A program made the translations under genes and the position numbers. The notes below the pieces were generated by a model that worked only from the letters and a program-made list of their open reading frames with translations, was not told the DNA's origin and searched no databases. Of a stretch of DNA of 64,000 nt, positions 24,724 through 32,258 are shown piece by piece. The stretch's first letter is position 1; each line of letters starts with the position of its first letter. Source of the stretch: Streptomyces mesophilus (GTDB lineage: Bacteria > Actinomycetota > Actinomycetes > Streptomycetales > Streptomycetaceae); contig NZ_JAAKZW010000005.1 of the NCBI RefSeq assembly GCF_011044995.1, forward strand, positions 80,634 through 144,633. Reading direction: 5' to 3'.

Positions 24724-26139
24724 ATGAGCACCCCGAGCCCCGGCCAGGTCATCGAGGCCGACACATACAAGCCCGGCTCCACGATCAGCGACTGGCGTCC
24801 CGAGGACACCGGATTCTGGGCGTCGACCGGCCGCAAGGTGGCCAACCGCAACCTCTGGATCTCGATCCCGGCCCTGATGCTGGGCTTCGTCGTCTGGCAG
24901 GTCTGGTCCGTGACCGTGGTCAAGCTCAACGACGTGGGCTTCGGCTTCTCGAAGTCGCAGCTGTTCTGGCTGACCGCGATCCCCGGCATCACCGGCGGCA
25001 CCTTCCGGATCCTGTACACGTTCATCGGGCCGATCTTCGGCGAGCGGAAGTTCACCGCCTTCTCGACGATCATCCTGGTCGCCCCGATGCTGTGGCTCGG
25101 CTTCGCCCTCCAGGACACAGGCACGCCCTACTGGGAACTGGCGCTGATCGCCGCGGTCTGCGGGATCGGCGGCGCCAACTTCGCCTCCTCGATGGCGAAC
25201 ATCGGCTTCTTCTTCCCGAAGAAGGAGAAGGGTTCCGCCAACGGCCTCAACGGCGGCCTGGGCAACCTCGGCGTCTCCATCGTGCAGTTGGTGGCCCCCC
25301 TGGTCATCACCGCCGCCGTACTCGGCGCCCCCGCGGGCGGCCCGCAGCACGACAGCGCCAAGAACACCGACGTATGGCTGCAGAACGGCGCCTTCCTGTG
25401 GGTGCCGCTACTCGTGATCATGGCGCTGCTCGCGTGGTTCTTCATGAACGACCTCAAGGTCGCCGCCGCGCCCTTCAGCCAGCAGAAGATCATCTTCAAG
25501 CGCAAGCACAACTGGCTGATGACCTGGCTCTACGTCGGCACCTTCGGCTCCTTCATCGGTTTCGCCGCCGGTCTGCCGCTGCTGATCAAGGACAACTTCC
25601 AGGCGCAGGGCTACCAGGCCACCACGTACGCCTGGATCGGCCCCGCGATCGGCGCCCTCACCCGCTGGCTCGGCGGCTCGCTCTCCGACAAGGTCGGCGG
25701 CGCACGCGTCACCCTGCTTTCGTTCGTCGGCATGGCCGCCTCGCTGGTCGTGGTGATCTTCGCGCTGCCGCACGGCGGCGACCAGGGGAACTTCTGGACC
25801 TTCTACATCGGTTTCCTGTGCGCGTTCTTCTTCTCCGGCATCGGCAACGGCTCGACCTTCCGCCAGATCCCGGTGATCTTCCGCGACTGGCACACCAAGG
25901 GCGCCGAGGGCAAGGGCCCGGACGCGCAGGCGGCGGCCCTCAAGCAGTCCGAGATGGAGGCCGGTGCGGTCACGGGATTCTCGTCGGCGATCGCCGCGTA
26001 CGGCTTCTTCTTCATCCCCGCGATGTTCGCCAACTTCCCCGTGACCAGCGCCCTGTGGTGCTTCATCGGGTTCTACGCGACATGCCTGGTGGTCTGCTGG
26101 TGGTTCTACGCCCGCAAGGGCGCCGAGGCGCCGAGCTGA
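24724..26139 (+). CDS. narK: Nitrate/nitrite transporter, MFS NarK family
   Basis: A 471-residue integral membrane protein with 12 transmembrane helices. It carries both nitrate-signature regions of the NNP family: GIGGANFASSMANIGFFFPK in helix 5 with GSANGLNGGLGNLG just after, and GIGNGSTFRQIPVIF in the second half. TFRILYTFIGPIFGERK supplies the conserved substrate-contacting Arg. It exchanges or imports nitrate and nitrite. No nitrate reductase gene is nearby, so it stands alone. It is followed by a hairpin at 26180-26218 that can end its transcript. Confidence 0.93.
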   Translation: MSTPSPGQVIEADTYKPGSTISDWRPEDTGFWASTGRKVANRNLWISIPALMLGFVVWQVWSVTVVKLNDVGFGFSKSQLFWLTAIPGITGGTFRILYTFIGPIFGERKFTAFSTIILVAPMLWLGFALQDTGTPYWELALIAAVCGIGGANFASSMANIGFFFPKKEKGSANGLNGGLGNLGVSIVQLVAPLVITAAVLGAPAGGPQHDSAKNTDVWLQNGAFLWVPLLVIMALLAWFFMNDLKVAAAPFSQQKIIFKRKHNWLMTWLYVGTFGSFIGFAAGLPLLIKDNFQAQGYQATTYAWIGPAIGALTRWLGGSLSDKVGGARVTLLSFVGMAASLVVVIFALPHGGDQGNFWTFYIGFLCAFFFSGIGNGSTFRQIPVIFRDWHTKGAEGKGPDAQAAALKQSEMEAGAVTGFSSAIAAYGFFFIPAMFANFPVTSALWCFIGFYATCLVVCWWFYARKGAEAPS

Positions 26140-26167
26140 CCCTGACGCCGGTGACCCCACCCCGGTT

Positions 26168-26197
26168 TTGAACATGTTCAACCCCCTCGGTTAGGCT
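26168..26197 (+). promoter_or_regulatory. Promoter of the interrupted epimerase gene
   Basis: TTGAAC (-35) and TAGGCT (-10) with an 18-base spacer. The -35 lies inside the 14-bp palindrome TTGAACATGTTCAA. It points at the ATG at 26222, which has GAGGGGG five bases upstream. Confidence 0.55.
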
Positions 26198-26218
26198 CAG
26201 GCCGACACCGAGGGGGTT
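26180..26218 (+). terminator. Terminator hairpin after narK
   Basis: AACCCCCTCGG pairs perfectly with CCGAGGGGGTT and is followed by TTC. The right arm doubles as the Shine-Dalgarno sequence of the ATG at 26222, and the hairpin overlaps the promoter above. Confidence 0.7.
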
Positions 26219-26221
26219 TTC

Positions 26222-26287
26222 ATGCGCGTTGTCCTTCATGGACACCCCCCGCCTTCAGGCAGGGGAGGAAGCGAAGTTCCCGCGTGA
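26222..26287 (+). pseudogene. Severed 5' stub of the TIGR01777 epimerase gene
   Basis: ATG CGC GTT GTC (MRVV) with GAGGGGG five bases upstream reads straight into the left end of the TnpB element and stops after 21 residues at 26287. Joining GTTGTC (ends 26233) to AAGCGC (starts 27604) gives MRVVKRVVIPGGTG in frame with the epimerase body, so this is very probably its original start. Confidence 0.65.
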
Positions 26288-26357
26288 GCGGGGCAGGGAA
26301 TGCCAGTTCGCCCCTGGGCCGACAAGCGTTGTCAGTGGCTGCAAGTACGTTGCTCGG

Positions 26358-27587
26358 ATGCAGCTTCGCTACTCGTTTCGTCTCGAGCCCACACCGGGTC
26401 AGCGCATGGCGCTGGCCAAGGTGTTGGGCTGTGCGCGGGTGGTGTTCAACGACGGTCTGGCGTTGCGCCGCACCGCGTGGGAGACGGACAAGTCCCGCAT
26501 CGCGATGGGTGAGTTGGCACGTCGGGTGATCACGACAGCGAAGCAGACCCCGGAGCGCGGCTGGCTGGCCGAAGTGTCGGTGGACGCGTTGCAATCCGCG
26601 TTGCGCGACCTGGATGCGGCGTACGCGGGGTTTTTCGCGTCCATGACGGGCAAGCGCAAGGGGCCGCGGATCGGTCCGCCCCGGTTCAAGTCGAAGCGGG
26701 ACCACCGGCAGTCGGTCCGATTCTCGAAGAACGGTTTCCGGCTGCGCGACAACGGTCGGTTGTATCTGGCGAAGATCGGCGACGTGCGGGTGCGCTGGTC
26801 CAGGGCTCTGCCGTCGGTGCCGTCGTCGGTGACCGTTGTCCGGGACGCGGCCGGCAGGTTCTTCGCGAGCTTTGTCGTCGAGGTCGCACCGGTAGTGCTG
26901 CCCGAGGCAAAGTCCGCGGTCGGGATCGACCTCGGGCTGGGGCACTTCGCCGTTCTGTCGGACGGTACGAAGGTTGACAGTCCACGGTTTCTGCGGCGGG
27001 CAGAAAAGCGGCTGAAGAAGGCGCAGCAGAGTCTCAGCCGGAAGGCGAAGGGCTCGAAGAACCGGGCGAAGGCCCGCGTCAGGGTTGCCCGGCTGCATGG
27101 CAAGGTCGCCGATGCGCGGCGCGAGTTCCACCACCAGCTCTCTACGAAGGTGATCCGCGAAAACCAAGCGGTCGCCGTGGAGGACCTGGCGGTCAAGGGT
27201 CTTGCCCGCACCACGTTGGCGAAGAGCATCCACGACGCCGGGTGGACGCAGTTCGTCGCCATGCTGGAGTACAAGGCCGCTCTGTACGGGCGGACCTTTG
27301 TGCGGATCGGCCGGTTCGAGCCCACCAGTCAGGTGTGCTCGACCTGCGGCGTCAAGGACGGCCCCAAACCCCTGAACGTCCGGCACTGGACGTGTCTCGC
27401 CTGCGGTGCGTCTCATGACCGGGACGTGAACGCCGCGATCAACATCAAAACGGCCGCCGGGCTGGCGGTGACAGCCTGCGGAGCGCAGATAAGACCGGGA
27501 CCTGTTCCGGCCCAGCGCGATGAAACAGGAACCCATCCGAAGAGCCGCCCATCCGACGGGCTCAGGCGGGAAATCCCCTCCCACTAG
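26358..27587 (+). CDS. tnpB: TnpB RNA-guided endonuclease (IS605 OrfB)
   Basis: A 409-residue TnpB. The N-terminal WED/REC-like part begins MQLRYSFRLEPTPGQ. The split RuvC nuclease is intact: D191 in GIDLGLGHF, E275 in VEDLAVKGL and D356 in HDRDVNAAINI. The zinc ribbon has C327, C330, C346 and C349. Length and motifs match active ISDra2-type TnpB, which cuts DNA guided by an RNA made from the element's right end, next to a motif equal to the left-end target site. The start at 26358 is the first codon of conserved sequence; its ribosome-binding site is weak, and transcription may come from the host promoter at 26168. Confidence 0.93.
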   Translation: MQLRYSFRLEPTPGQRMALAKVLGCARVVFNDGLALRRTAWETDKSRIAMGELARRVITTAKQTPERGWLAEVSVDALQSALRDLDAAYAGFFASMTGKRKGPRIGPPRFKSKRDHRQSVRFSKNGFRLRDNGRLYLAKIGDVRVRWSRALPSVPSSVTVVRDAAGRFFASFVVEVAPVVLPEAKSAVGIDLGLGHFAVLSDGTKVDSPRFLRRAEKRLKKAQQSLSRKAKGSKNRAKARVRVARLHGKVADARREFHHQLSTKVIRENQAVAVEDLAVKGLARTTLAKSIHDAGWTQFVAMLEYKAALYGRTFVRIGRFEPTSQVCSTCGVKDGPKPLNVRHWTCLACGASHDRDVNAAINIKTAAGLAVTACGAQIRPGPVPAQRDETGTHPKSRPSDGLRREIPSH

Positions 27588-27603
27588 GGATGGGGAGGAT
27601 GTC
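27480..27603 (+). ncRNA. Putative omega RNA (TnpB guide scaffold)
   Basis: The 3' end of tnpB and the element's right end contain stacked stems: CCTGTT with AACAGG (around 27500-27533), GCCC with GGGC (around 27547-27561), and a terminal stem of CCCCTCCC against GGGATGGGG (27575-27596). In related elements this region is processed into the omega RNA, whose guide is the flanking DNA after the right end, here starting AAGCGCGTGGTGATT. Position and fold are inferred; the ends are approximate. Confidence 0.45.
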
Positions 27604-27609
27604 AAGCGC

Positions 27610-28542
27610 GTGGTGATTCCAGGGGGAACCGGGCAGGTCGGCGCGATACTGCGGCGGGCGCTCGAGGCGGCGGGCCATGACGTGGTGGTGCTCAGCCGGC
27701 GTCCCGGCGGGCCGGGCGAAGTGGCTTGGGACGGACGGACGACGGGACCGTGGGTCGAGGAGATCGACGGCAGCGACGTCGTGATCAACCTTGCGGGCCG
27801 CAGTGTCAGCTGCCGCTACACCGAGGCCAATCTGCGGGCGATGATGGACTCCCGGGTGGATTCCGCGCGGGTGGTCGGTGAGGCGATCGCGGGCGCGCAA
27901 CGGCCGCCGCGGGTCTGGCTGCAGATGAGTACGGCGACGATCTACGCCCACCGTTTCGATGCCGCCAACGACGAGGCGCAGGGCCTCATCGGCGGCGCCG
28001 AGGACGGAGTGCCGGACTACTGGGCGTACAGCGTCGAGATCGCCAAGCGCTGGGAGCAGACCCAGGAGGCGGCCGCGACCCCGTATACGCGGAAGGTCGC
28101 GCTGCGCGCCGCCATGGTGATGAGCCCGGACCCAGGCGGCGTCTTCTCGGTGCTGTCGCGGATGGCCAGGCTCGGGCTCGGCGGGCCGGTCGGGGGCGGG
28201 CGGCAGTATGTGTCGTGGATCCACGAGCGGGACTTCGTCCGCGCGGTGGAGTTCCTCGTCGAGCGTGAGGACATCGACGGTCCGGTGAACCTGGCCGCGC
28301 CGACGCCGCTCCCCCAGCGGGAGTTCATGCGGGAGCTGCGGACCGCTTGGCGGGTGCCGGTGGGGCTGCCGGCGACGAAGGTGATGGCGGAACTCGGCGC
28401 GTTCGCGCTGCGCTCGGACACCGAACTGCTGCTCAAGAGCCGCCGGGTGACGCCCGGTCGGCTGCTCGATGCGGGCTTCACGTTCGAGCAGCCCGAGTGG
28501 GGTGCGGCGGCCGCTGAGCTGACCGCACGGTCGCGGGCCTGA
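27610..28542 (+). CDS. TIGR01777 / SDR39U1-type epimerase, 5' end displaced by the TnpB element
   Basis: An NAD-dependent epimerase-like protein of about 310 residues. The glycine loop PGGTGQVG comes at once after the start, then INLAGRSVSCRYTEANLRAMMDSRVDS, QMSTATIYAHR and YWAYSVEIAKRWE, the family signatures, with the C-terminal SELLLKSRRV-type block (TELLLKSRRVTPGRLLDAGFTF). The body is complete, but the natural start codon appears to be the ATG at 26222, now 1.37 kb away. Possible present starts are GTG 27610 or 27613 (GGGGAGG is 13 bases off) or an in-frame ATG at 27520 inside the element, which would add about 30 residues. Expression may therefore be reduced or altered. Confidence 0.8.
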   Translation: MVIPGGTGQVGAILRRALEAAGHDVVVLSRRPGGPGEVAWDGRTTGPWVEEIDGSDVVINLAGRSVSCRYTEANLRAMMDSRVDSARVVGEAIAGAQRPPRVWLQMSTATIYAHRFDAANDEAQGLIGGAEDGVPDYWAYSVEIAKRWEQTQEAAATPYTRKVALRAAMVMSPDPGGVFSVLSRMARLGLGGPVGGGRQYVSWIHERDFVRAVEFLVEREDIDGPVNLAAPTPLPQREFMRELRTAWRVPVGLPATKVMAELGAFALRSDTELLLKSRRVTPGRLLDAGFTFEQPEWGAAAAELTARSRA

Positions 28543-28570
28543 ACGAACCGGCTCATGGAGGGCGTTACAG

Positions 28571-28622
28571 CGAACCCGCCTGCGGAGATCCTCACTACGA
28601 ACCGGCCTGCGGAGGTCCTCAC
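28571..28622. repeat. Direct repeat, 2 x 25 bp
   Basis: CGAACCCGCCTGCGGAG... and CGAACCGGCCTGCGGAG... (28571-28595 and 28598-28622) differ at two positions. They fill the gap between the convergent epimerase and AraC genes. Confidence 0.85.
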
Positions 28623-29587
28623 GCAGAGGAGCCCGGGCGGTTCTGCTCGCGCCAGTCCCGGGGTGAGATTCCGTAGGCCCGTTTGAACGCCTTGCTGAAG
28701 TGGGTCGCGTCCGTGAAGCCCCAGCTCCGTCCGATCGCCGCGATGGTGCGCAGCCGCCCGTTCGGGCCGGCCAGCTCCCGGCGGCAGGCGGCCAGGCGGC
28801 GGGTACGGATCCAGTCTCCGAGGCTGATTCCCGAGCGGGCGAGTACGGCGTAGAGGTGCCGTACGGAGATGTCATGCGCGGCGGCTGTCCGCGCCGCCGA
28901 CAGATCCGGATCGGCCAGATGCCGCTGTATGTACTGCGTGATTCGCAGGCTGAGTGTCGCCTCCAACGGGGCCGCGGCCAGGCTGGAGTTGCTGTGCTGG
29001 GTGGTCAGGAGGGCGCGCAGGAGTTCGACGCTGGGTTCGACGACGGTGTGGGCGTGCGCGGCCTGGTGCAGCCGGTCGCTGCCGGCCAGTTGGGAGAAGT
29101 AGGTGTAGGCGAGGCCCGCGAGGGGGTTGTCGGATCCCAGGGTGACGGTGCTGGTGTCCCGCAGCAGCCGGTCGGGCAGCGCGAGCAACGCGCGGGGGAA
29201 GCGCAGGAAGTGGTGGTCGACTCCCTCGTCGAAGAGCAGTGTGTACGGAGAGATCGACTCGTAGACGGCCAGCTCTCCCGGCTGGAGCACGCACTCGCGG
29301 CCGTTCTGCACCACCAGGCTGGTGCCCGTCACCTGAAGGCCGAGGAAGACGGCCGGCTCCTCGTCCTGCCGGGCCAGCCGCTCCGTGCGGCGCACGGTGA
29401 CCGCGGACGCCCGCGCGGAGCAGAACTTGAGGGGGCCCACGTCGCCGAGCCCTATGCGCACGGAGATGTCCTCGGCCGCGGGACGGTGGTCGATGTCGAC
29501 CGCCACCAGGGATTCCCACACCGCGCCCCGGACCACTTCCTCACGGTCTCGCGGCGCTATGAACGCAGTGTCCAGGACCGGGCTCAT
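28619..29587 (-). CDS. AraC-family transcriptional regulator
   Basis: A 322-residue regulator from ATG 29587, with GAGGG eight bases upstream. The N-terminal 200 residues form an AraC-binding-type sensor (GLQVTGTSLVVQNGRECVLQPGELAVYES). The C-terminal 100 residues are the double helix-turn-helix (SVRHLYAVLARSGISLGDWIRTRRLAACRREL and AIGRSWGFTDATHFSKAFKRAYGISPRDWRE). The layout matches the NphR/FeaR-like group that controls aromatic or nitrile catabolism. No obvious target operon adjoins; the divergent neighbour is a secreted peptidoglycan-binding protein 261 bases away. Confidence 0.9.
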   Translation of the reverse strand: MSPVLDTAFIAPRDREEVVRGAVWESLVAVDIDHRPAAEDISVRIGLGDVGPLKFCSARASAVTVRRTERLARQDEEPAVFLGLQVTGTSLVVQNGRECVLQPGELAVYESISPYTLLFDEGVDHHFLRFPRALLALPDRLLRDTSTVTLGSDNPLAGLAYTYFSQLAGSDRLHQAAHAHTVVEPSVELLRALLTTQHSNSSLAAAPLEATLSLRITQYIQRHLADPDLSAARTAAAHDISVRHLYAVLARSGISLGDWIRTRRLAACRRELAGPNGRLRTIAAIGRSWGFTDATHFSKAFKRAYGISPRDWREQNRPGSSA

Positions 29588-29848
29588 CCAGCAGACCCTC
29601 GTTCGGTTCGGTGATCGTCGCCTCAGTCTGCCGGGCGCCTCTCGCACCGCGCAACGGCTTCCCCGACGCTCGCCTGGTCTACTCCCCTGATACGGCGCCG
29701 AGTTGACGCCGTGCACTACTGGCCAAGTTCCCTGCACGGACGGCCAAATCCGCAGCCCACGATGACCTTAGAGTCCAGGAGCGAACCCGGATAAAGGGAC
29801 ATCACCGGGTGCGCCGCGGCCTGTCCTCTCAAGGAAGTTGGATCGTTC

Positions 29849-30337
29849 ATGGGAACTCGCAAACTCGCGTCAACCCTTCTCTCCGCGACCATGCTGTCGG
29901 TCGGCGTGGTGGCCCTGACACCGACGTCGGCGGCTGCCGCGACCCCCAAGTGCACCCGTCAGGTCGAGATGAAGCCGAGGGCCGGTTACTCGTACTACAT
30001 GATGATCCCGAAGTCGGCCACCACGGTCAGCTGCTACATGAACAAGGGGACGCAGAACGCTGGAGTCACCGCACTGCAGACGGCGCTCGCGTACTGCTAC
30101 AACGCCAACAAGGGCATTTACGGTGGATTCTTCGGCCCTGGCGATATCGACGGAATCTACGGGCGCGACACCGAGCTCGCGCTGGAGGACGTGCAGTATT
30201 CGCTCTTCCCGCAGGAATCGGACATGCACGACGGGATCTACGGCACGAGGACCGCGGCCGTCCTGAAGTTTCCGTGGCACAACCCGAGCAACGACCGGAT
30301 CATGGACACGTGCACCAGGCGGGACGGGACCGGCTGA
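29849..30337 (+). CDS. Secreted peptidoglycan-binding-domain protein
   Basis: A 162-residue exported protein. The signal peptide is about residues 1-30 (ending SAAAA). The mature part has a PG_binding_1-type segment (GVTALQTALAYCYN ... IDGIYGRDTELALEDVQ ... DGIYGTRTAAVLKF) with the repeated DGIYG-T turn of that fold. Four cysteines in the mature part could form two disulphides. No catalytic domain is present, so it may be a cell-wall-bound accessory or inhibitor-like protein. AAGGAAG lies before the ATG. Confidence 0.78.
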   Translation: MGTRKLASTLLSATMLSVGVVALTPTSAAAATPKCTRQVEMKPRAGYSYYMMIPKSATTVSCYMNKGTQNAGVTALQTALAYCYNANKGIYGGFFGPGDIDGIYGRDTELALEDVQYSLFPQESDMHDGIYGTRTAAVLKFPWHNPSNDRIMDTCTRRDGTG

Positions 30338-30371
30338 CCCAGTGGGGCCTCGCCGGGTCGCCGGTCCGCGT

Positions 30372-31544
30372 TCACCGATGTGCGGCCAGCACTGCCGCGA
30401 GGCCCTCTTGCAGGTCCTTGACGAAATACTCGGGAACCTCAAGGGCCGCGAAATGCCCCCCGCGGTCGGGCTCCGCCCACCGGACGATCTGCCGGTATCG
30501 CTCCTGCGCCCAGGGGCGCGGGCACTTCTCGACGTCGCGGGGATACATGGTGAGCGCTGACGGGACGTCGATCCGGAGTTCGGGGTCCAGTGAGTTGTGG
30601 CTCTCGTAATAGATGCGGGCCGCCGATGCGCCGGTCCGCGTCAGCCAATACAGGGTGACGTTGTCAAGAATTCTGTCCCTGGAGATCGTCTCGAACGGGC
30701 TGTCCTCGGTGTCCGACCACTCGGCGAACTTGTCGAGGATCCAGGCGAGAAGCCCGACCGGGGAGTCGACGAGCGAGTAGCCGATGGTCTGCGGCCTGGT
30801 GGCCTGCTGTTTCGCGTACGCGGCGCGGTGGCGCCAGAAGTCGCGGGTCTCCTCGGCCCACTCGCGCTCGCCGGGCGTCAGGCCGTCCGTGGTCAATCCG
30901 GGCGGTCCCTCCGCGAACGTGGTGTGGATACCGAGCACGTGCGCTGGGAACCTGCCGCCGAGGACCGTGGTGATGTTGCCGCCCCAGTCGCCGCCGTGGG
31001 CTGCGAACGTGTCGTAGCCGAGCCGTCCCATGAGTTCGACCCATGCGGCCGCGATCTTTTCGGTTCCCCAGCCGGTCGTGGCCGGTTTGTCGCTGTAGCC
31101 GAAGCCCGGCAGCGACGGGACCACGACGTGGAACGCCGGCGCGTCCGCGTCCTTCGGATCTGCCAGCTCGTCCACCACGTCGACGAACCGGGCGATGCTG
31201 TCCGGCCAGCCGTGCGTCAGGAGCAGAGGAGTGGCGTCTGCGCGTGCGGAGCGGCGGTGCAGGAAGTGGATTCCCAGGCCGTCGATGACCGTACGGAACT
31301 GGCCGATCCCGTTGAGGCGTTCCTCGAACGCCCGCCAGTTGTAGCCGGTGCGCCAGTAGTCCACGAGATCGACGAGGTCGGCGAGCGGAACGCCTTGTGC
31401 CCATCGGCCAGGGCCCGGCGCGGCGCCATGGACCGTCTCGGCCTCCGGCAGTCGCGCGGCCGCCAGTCTCGCGCGCAGATCCTCGAGGTCGGCGTCCGTC
31501 GCGTGGGCTTCGAATGCTTGCACGTCGCTGGTGTGACGGGGCAT
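30372..31544 (-). CDS. Epoxide hydrolase (EHN plus alpha/beta hydrolase)
   Basis: A 390-residue enzyme from ATG 31544, with GAGGAGG four bases upstream. Residues 1-110 are the epoxide-hydrolase N-terminal domain (VQAFEAHATDADLEDLRARLAAARLPEAE). The alpha/beta hydrolase core has the oxyanion motif HGWPDS, the nucleophile elbow HGGDWGG (Asp near 188) and the catalytic His in RGGHFAALE (near 363). It would open epoxides through a covalent ester; the natural substrate is unknown. It is divergent from a CGNR regulator across 104 bases with two matched inverted repeats, so that regulator probably controls it. Confidence 0.9.
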   Translation of the reverse strand: MPRHTSDVQAFEAHATDADLEDLRARLAAARLPEAETVHGAAPGPGRWAQGVPLADLVDLVDYWRTGYNWRAFEERLNGIGQFRTVIDGLGIHFLHRRSARADATPLLLTHGWPDSIARFVDVVDELADPKDADAPAFHVVVPSLPGFGYSDKPATTGWGTEKIAAAWVELMGRLGYDTFAAHGGDWGGNITTVLGGRFPAHVLGIHTTFAEGPPGLTTDGLTPGEREWAEETRDFWRHRAAYAKQQATRPQTIGYSLVDSPVGLLAWILDKFAEWSDTEDSPFETISRDRILDNVTLYWLTRTGASAARIYYESHNSLDPELRIDVPSALTMYPRDVEKCPRPWAQERYRQIVRWAEPDRGGHFAALEVPEYFVKDLQEGLAAVLAAHR

Positions 31545-31586
31545 GAGACCTCCTCGGCCGTCGCGGAGCCGGCCGCCAACCATCGC

Positions 31587-31605
31587 GAACCGGCTTAGAC
31601 GGTTC
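31587..31605. promoter_or_regulatory. Candidate operator 1 of the CGNR regulator
   Basis: GAACC-N9-GGTTC inverted repeat (GAACCGGCTTAGACGGTTC), 43 bases upstream of the epoxide hydrolase start. Confidence 0.65.
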
Positions 31606-31627
31606 TACCACGCCGCTGCCTCGAAAT

Positions 31628-31648
31628 GGAACCTGCTAAGGTGGTTCC
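31628..31648. promoter_or_regulatory. Candidate operator 2 of the CGNR regulator
   Basis: GGAACC-N9-GGTTCC inverted repeat ending exactly at the base before the CGNR gene's ATG. Same arm sequence and spacing as operator 1, centres about 42 bases (four helical turns) apart. Confidence 0.7.
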
Positions 31649-32230
31649 ATGCCTTCCGAGTTCCCTGACTTCCGCCTCGGCACCGTGCTGGCGACCAGCT
31701 TCACGGGGACTTTGTCGGAACGTCACGGCGACTCCGTGGAGCGCATCCCCACACCGCAGCGACTCGTCGACTGGCTTGCGGTGAGCGGCCTGGCCGTGGA
31801 CTCCTGCACCGCCGCGCAGCTCGAACTCGCCCGGGAACTAAGGGAGTCGATTCATGCCGCCGCGACAGCGGCCGCGATCGACGGCGCTCTCCCCGCGCCT
31901 GCCGTCCAGGTCATCAACGACTTCAGCGCCCAGGGGCGGGCCGCCGCGATCCTGACGCCCGAGGGCGAGCGGCAATGGCGGCTCAACCCGGCTTCCCGCG
32001 TGGAAGACGCCCTCGGCGTGATCGCCGCCGACGCGATCAGCATCATCGCCGGCGAACGCGACGGAAAACTGGCCTTGTGCGCCTCGCCGACCTGCCGGGC
32101 CGCTTTCTTCGATACCAGCCAGAGCCGCACCCGCAAATGGTGCGACATGAACACGTGCGGCAACCGCCAGAAGAAGGCGCGCTTCCACGCCAACCAGCGC
32201 AAGAGCCCCAGATCAGCAGGCTCGAACTAG
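31649..32230 (+). CDS. CGNR zinc-finger regulator (ABATE domain)
   Basis: A 193-residue protein. The N-terminal ABATE-type stress-sensor part is followed by a C-terminal CGNR zinc finger (about 147-170): CASPTC ... WCDMNTCGNR, with four Cys ligands. CGNR proteins are putative DNA-binding regulators. The ATG directly abuts the second GGAACC/GGTTCC repeat, so no Shine-Dalgarno fits, and the transcript is probably leaderless or nearly so. Binding to the two repeats would repress both itself and the divergent epoxide hydrolase. Confidence 0.85.
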   Translation: MPSEFPDFRLGTVLATSFTGTLSERHGDSVERIPTPQRLVDWLAVSGLAVDSCTAAQLELARELRESIHAAATAAAIDGALPAPAVQVINDFSAQGRAAAILTPEGERQWRLNPASRVEDALGVIAADAISIIAGERDGKLALCASPTCRAAFFDTSQSRTRKWCDMNTCGNRQKKARFHANQRKSPRSAGSN

Positions 32231-32258
32231 ACGCACGCGACAGTCTGCTCGGGTCCGC

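Larger units (their letters stand above)
26234..27603 (+). mobile_element. IS605-family (IS1341-type) element carrying only tnpB
   Basis: A 1370-bp element with no tnpA. The proposed left end follows GTTGTC, and the right end terminates in GATGTC. Both junctions therefore end TGTC, fitting IS200/IS605 elements, which cut after similar short motifs and make no target duplication. A subterminal hairpin lies at the left (CCCCGCCTTCAGGCAGGGG, 26247-26265), and a cluster of hairpins lies at the right (27490-27595). Excision at these points restores an in-frame host gene, which is the main support for the boundaries. TnpA would have to be supplied elsewhere for movement. Confidence 0.75.
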
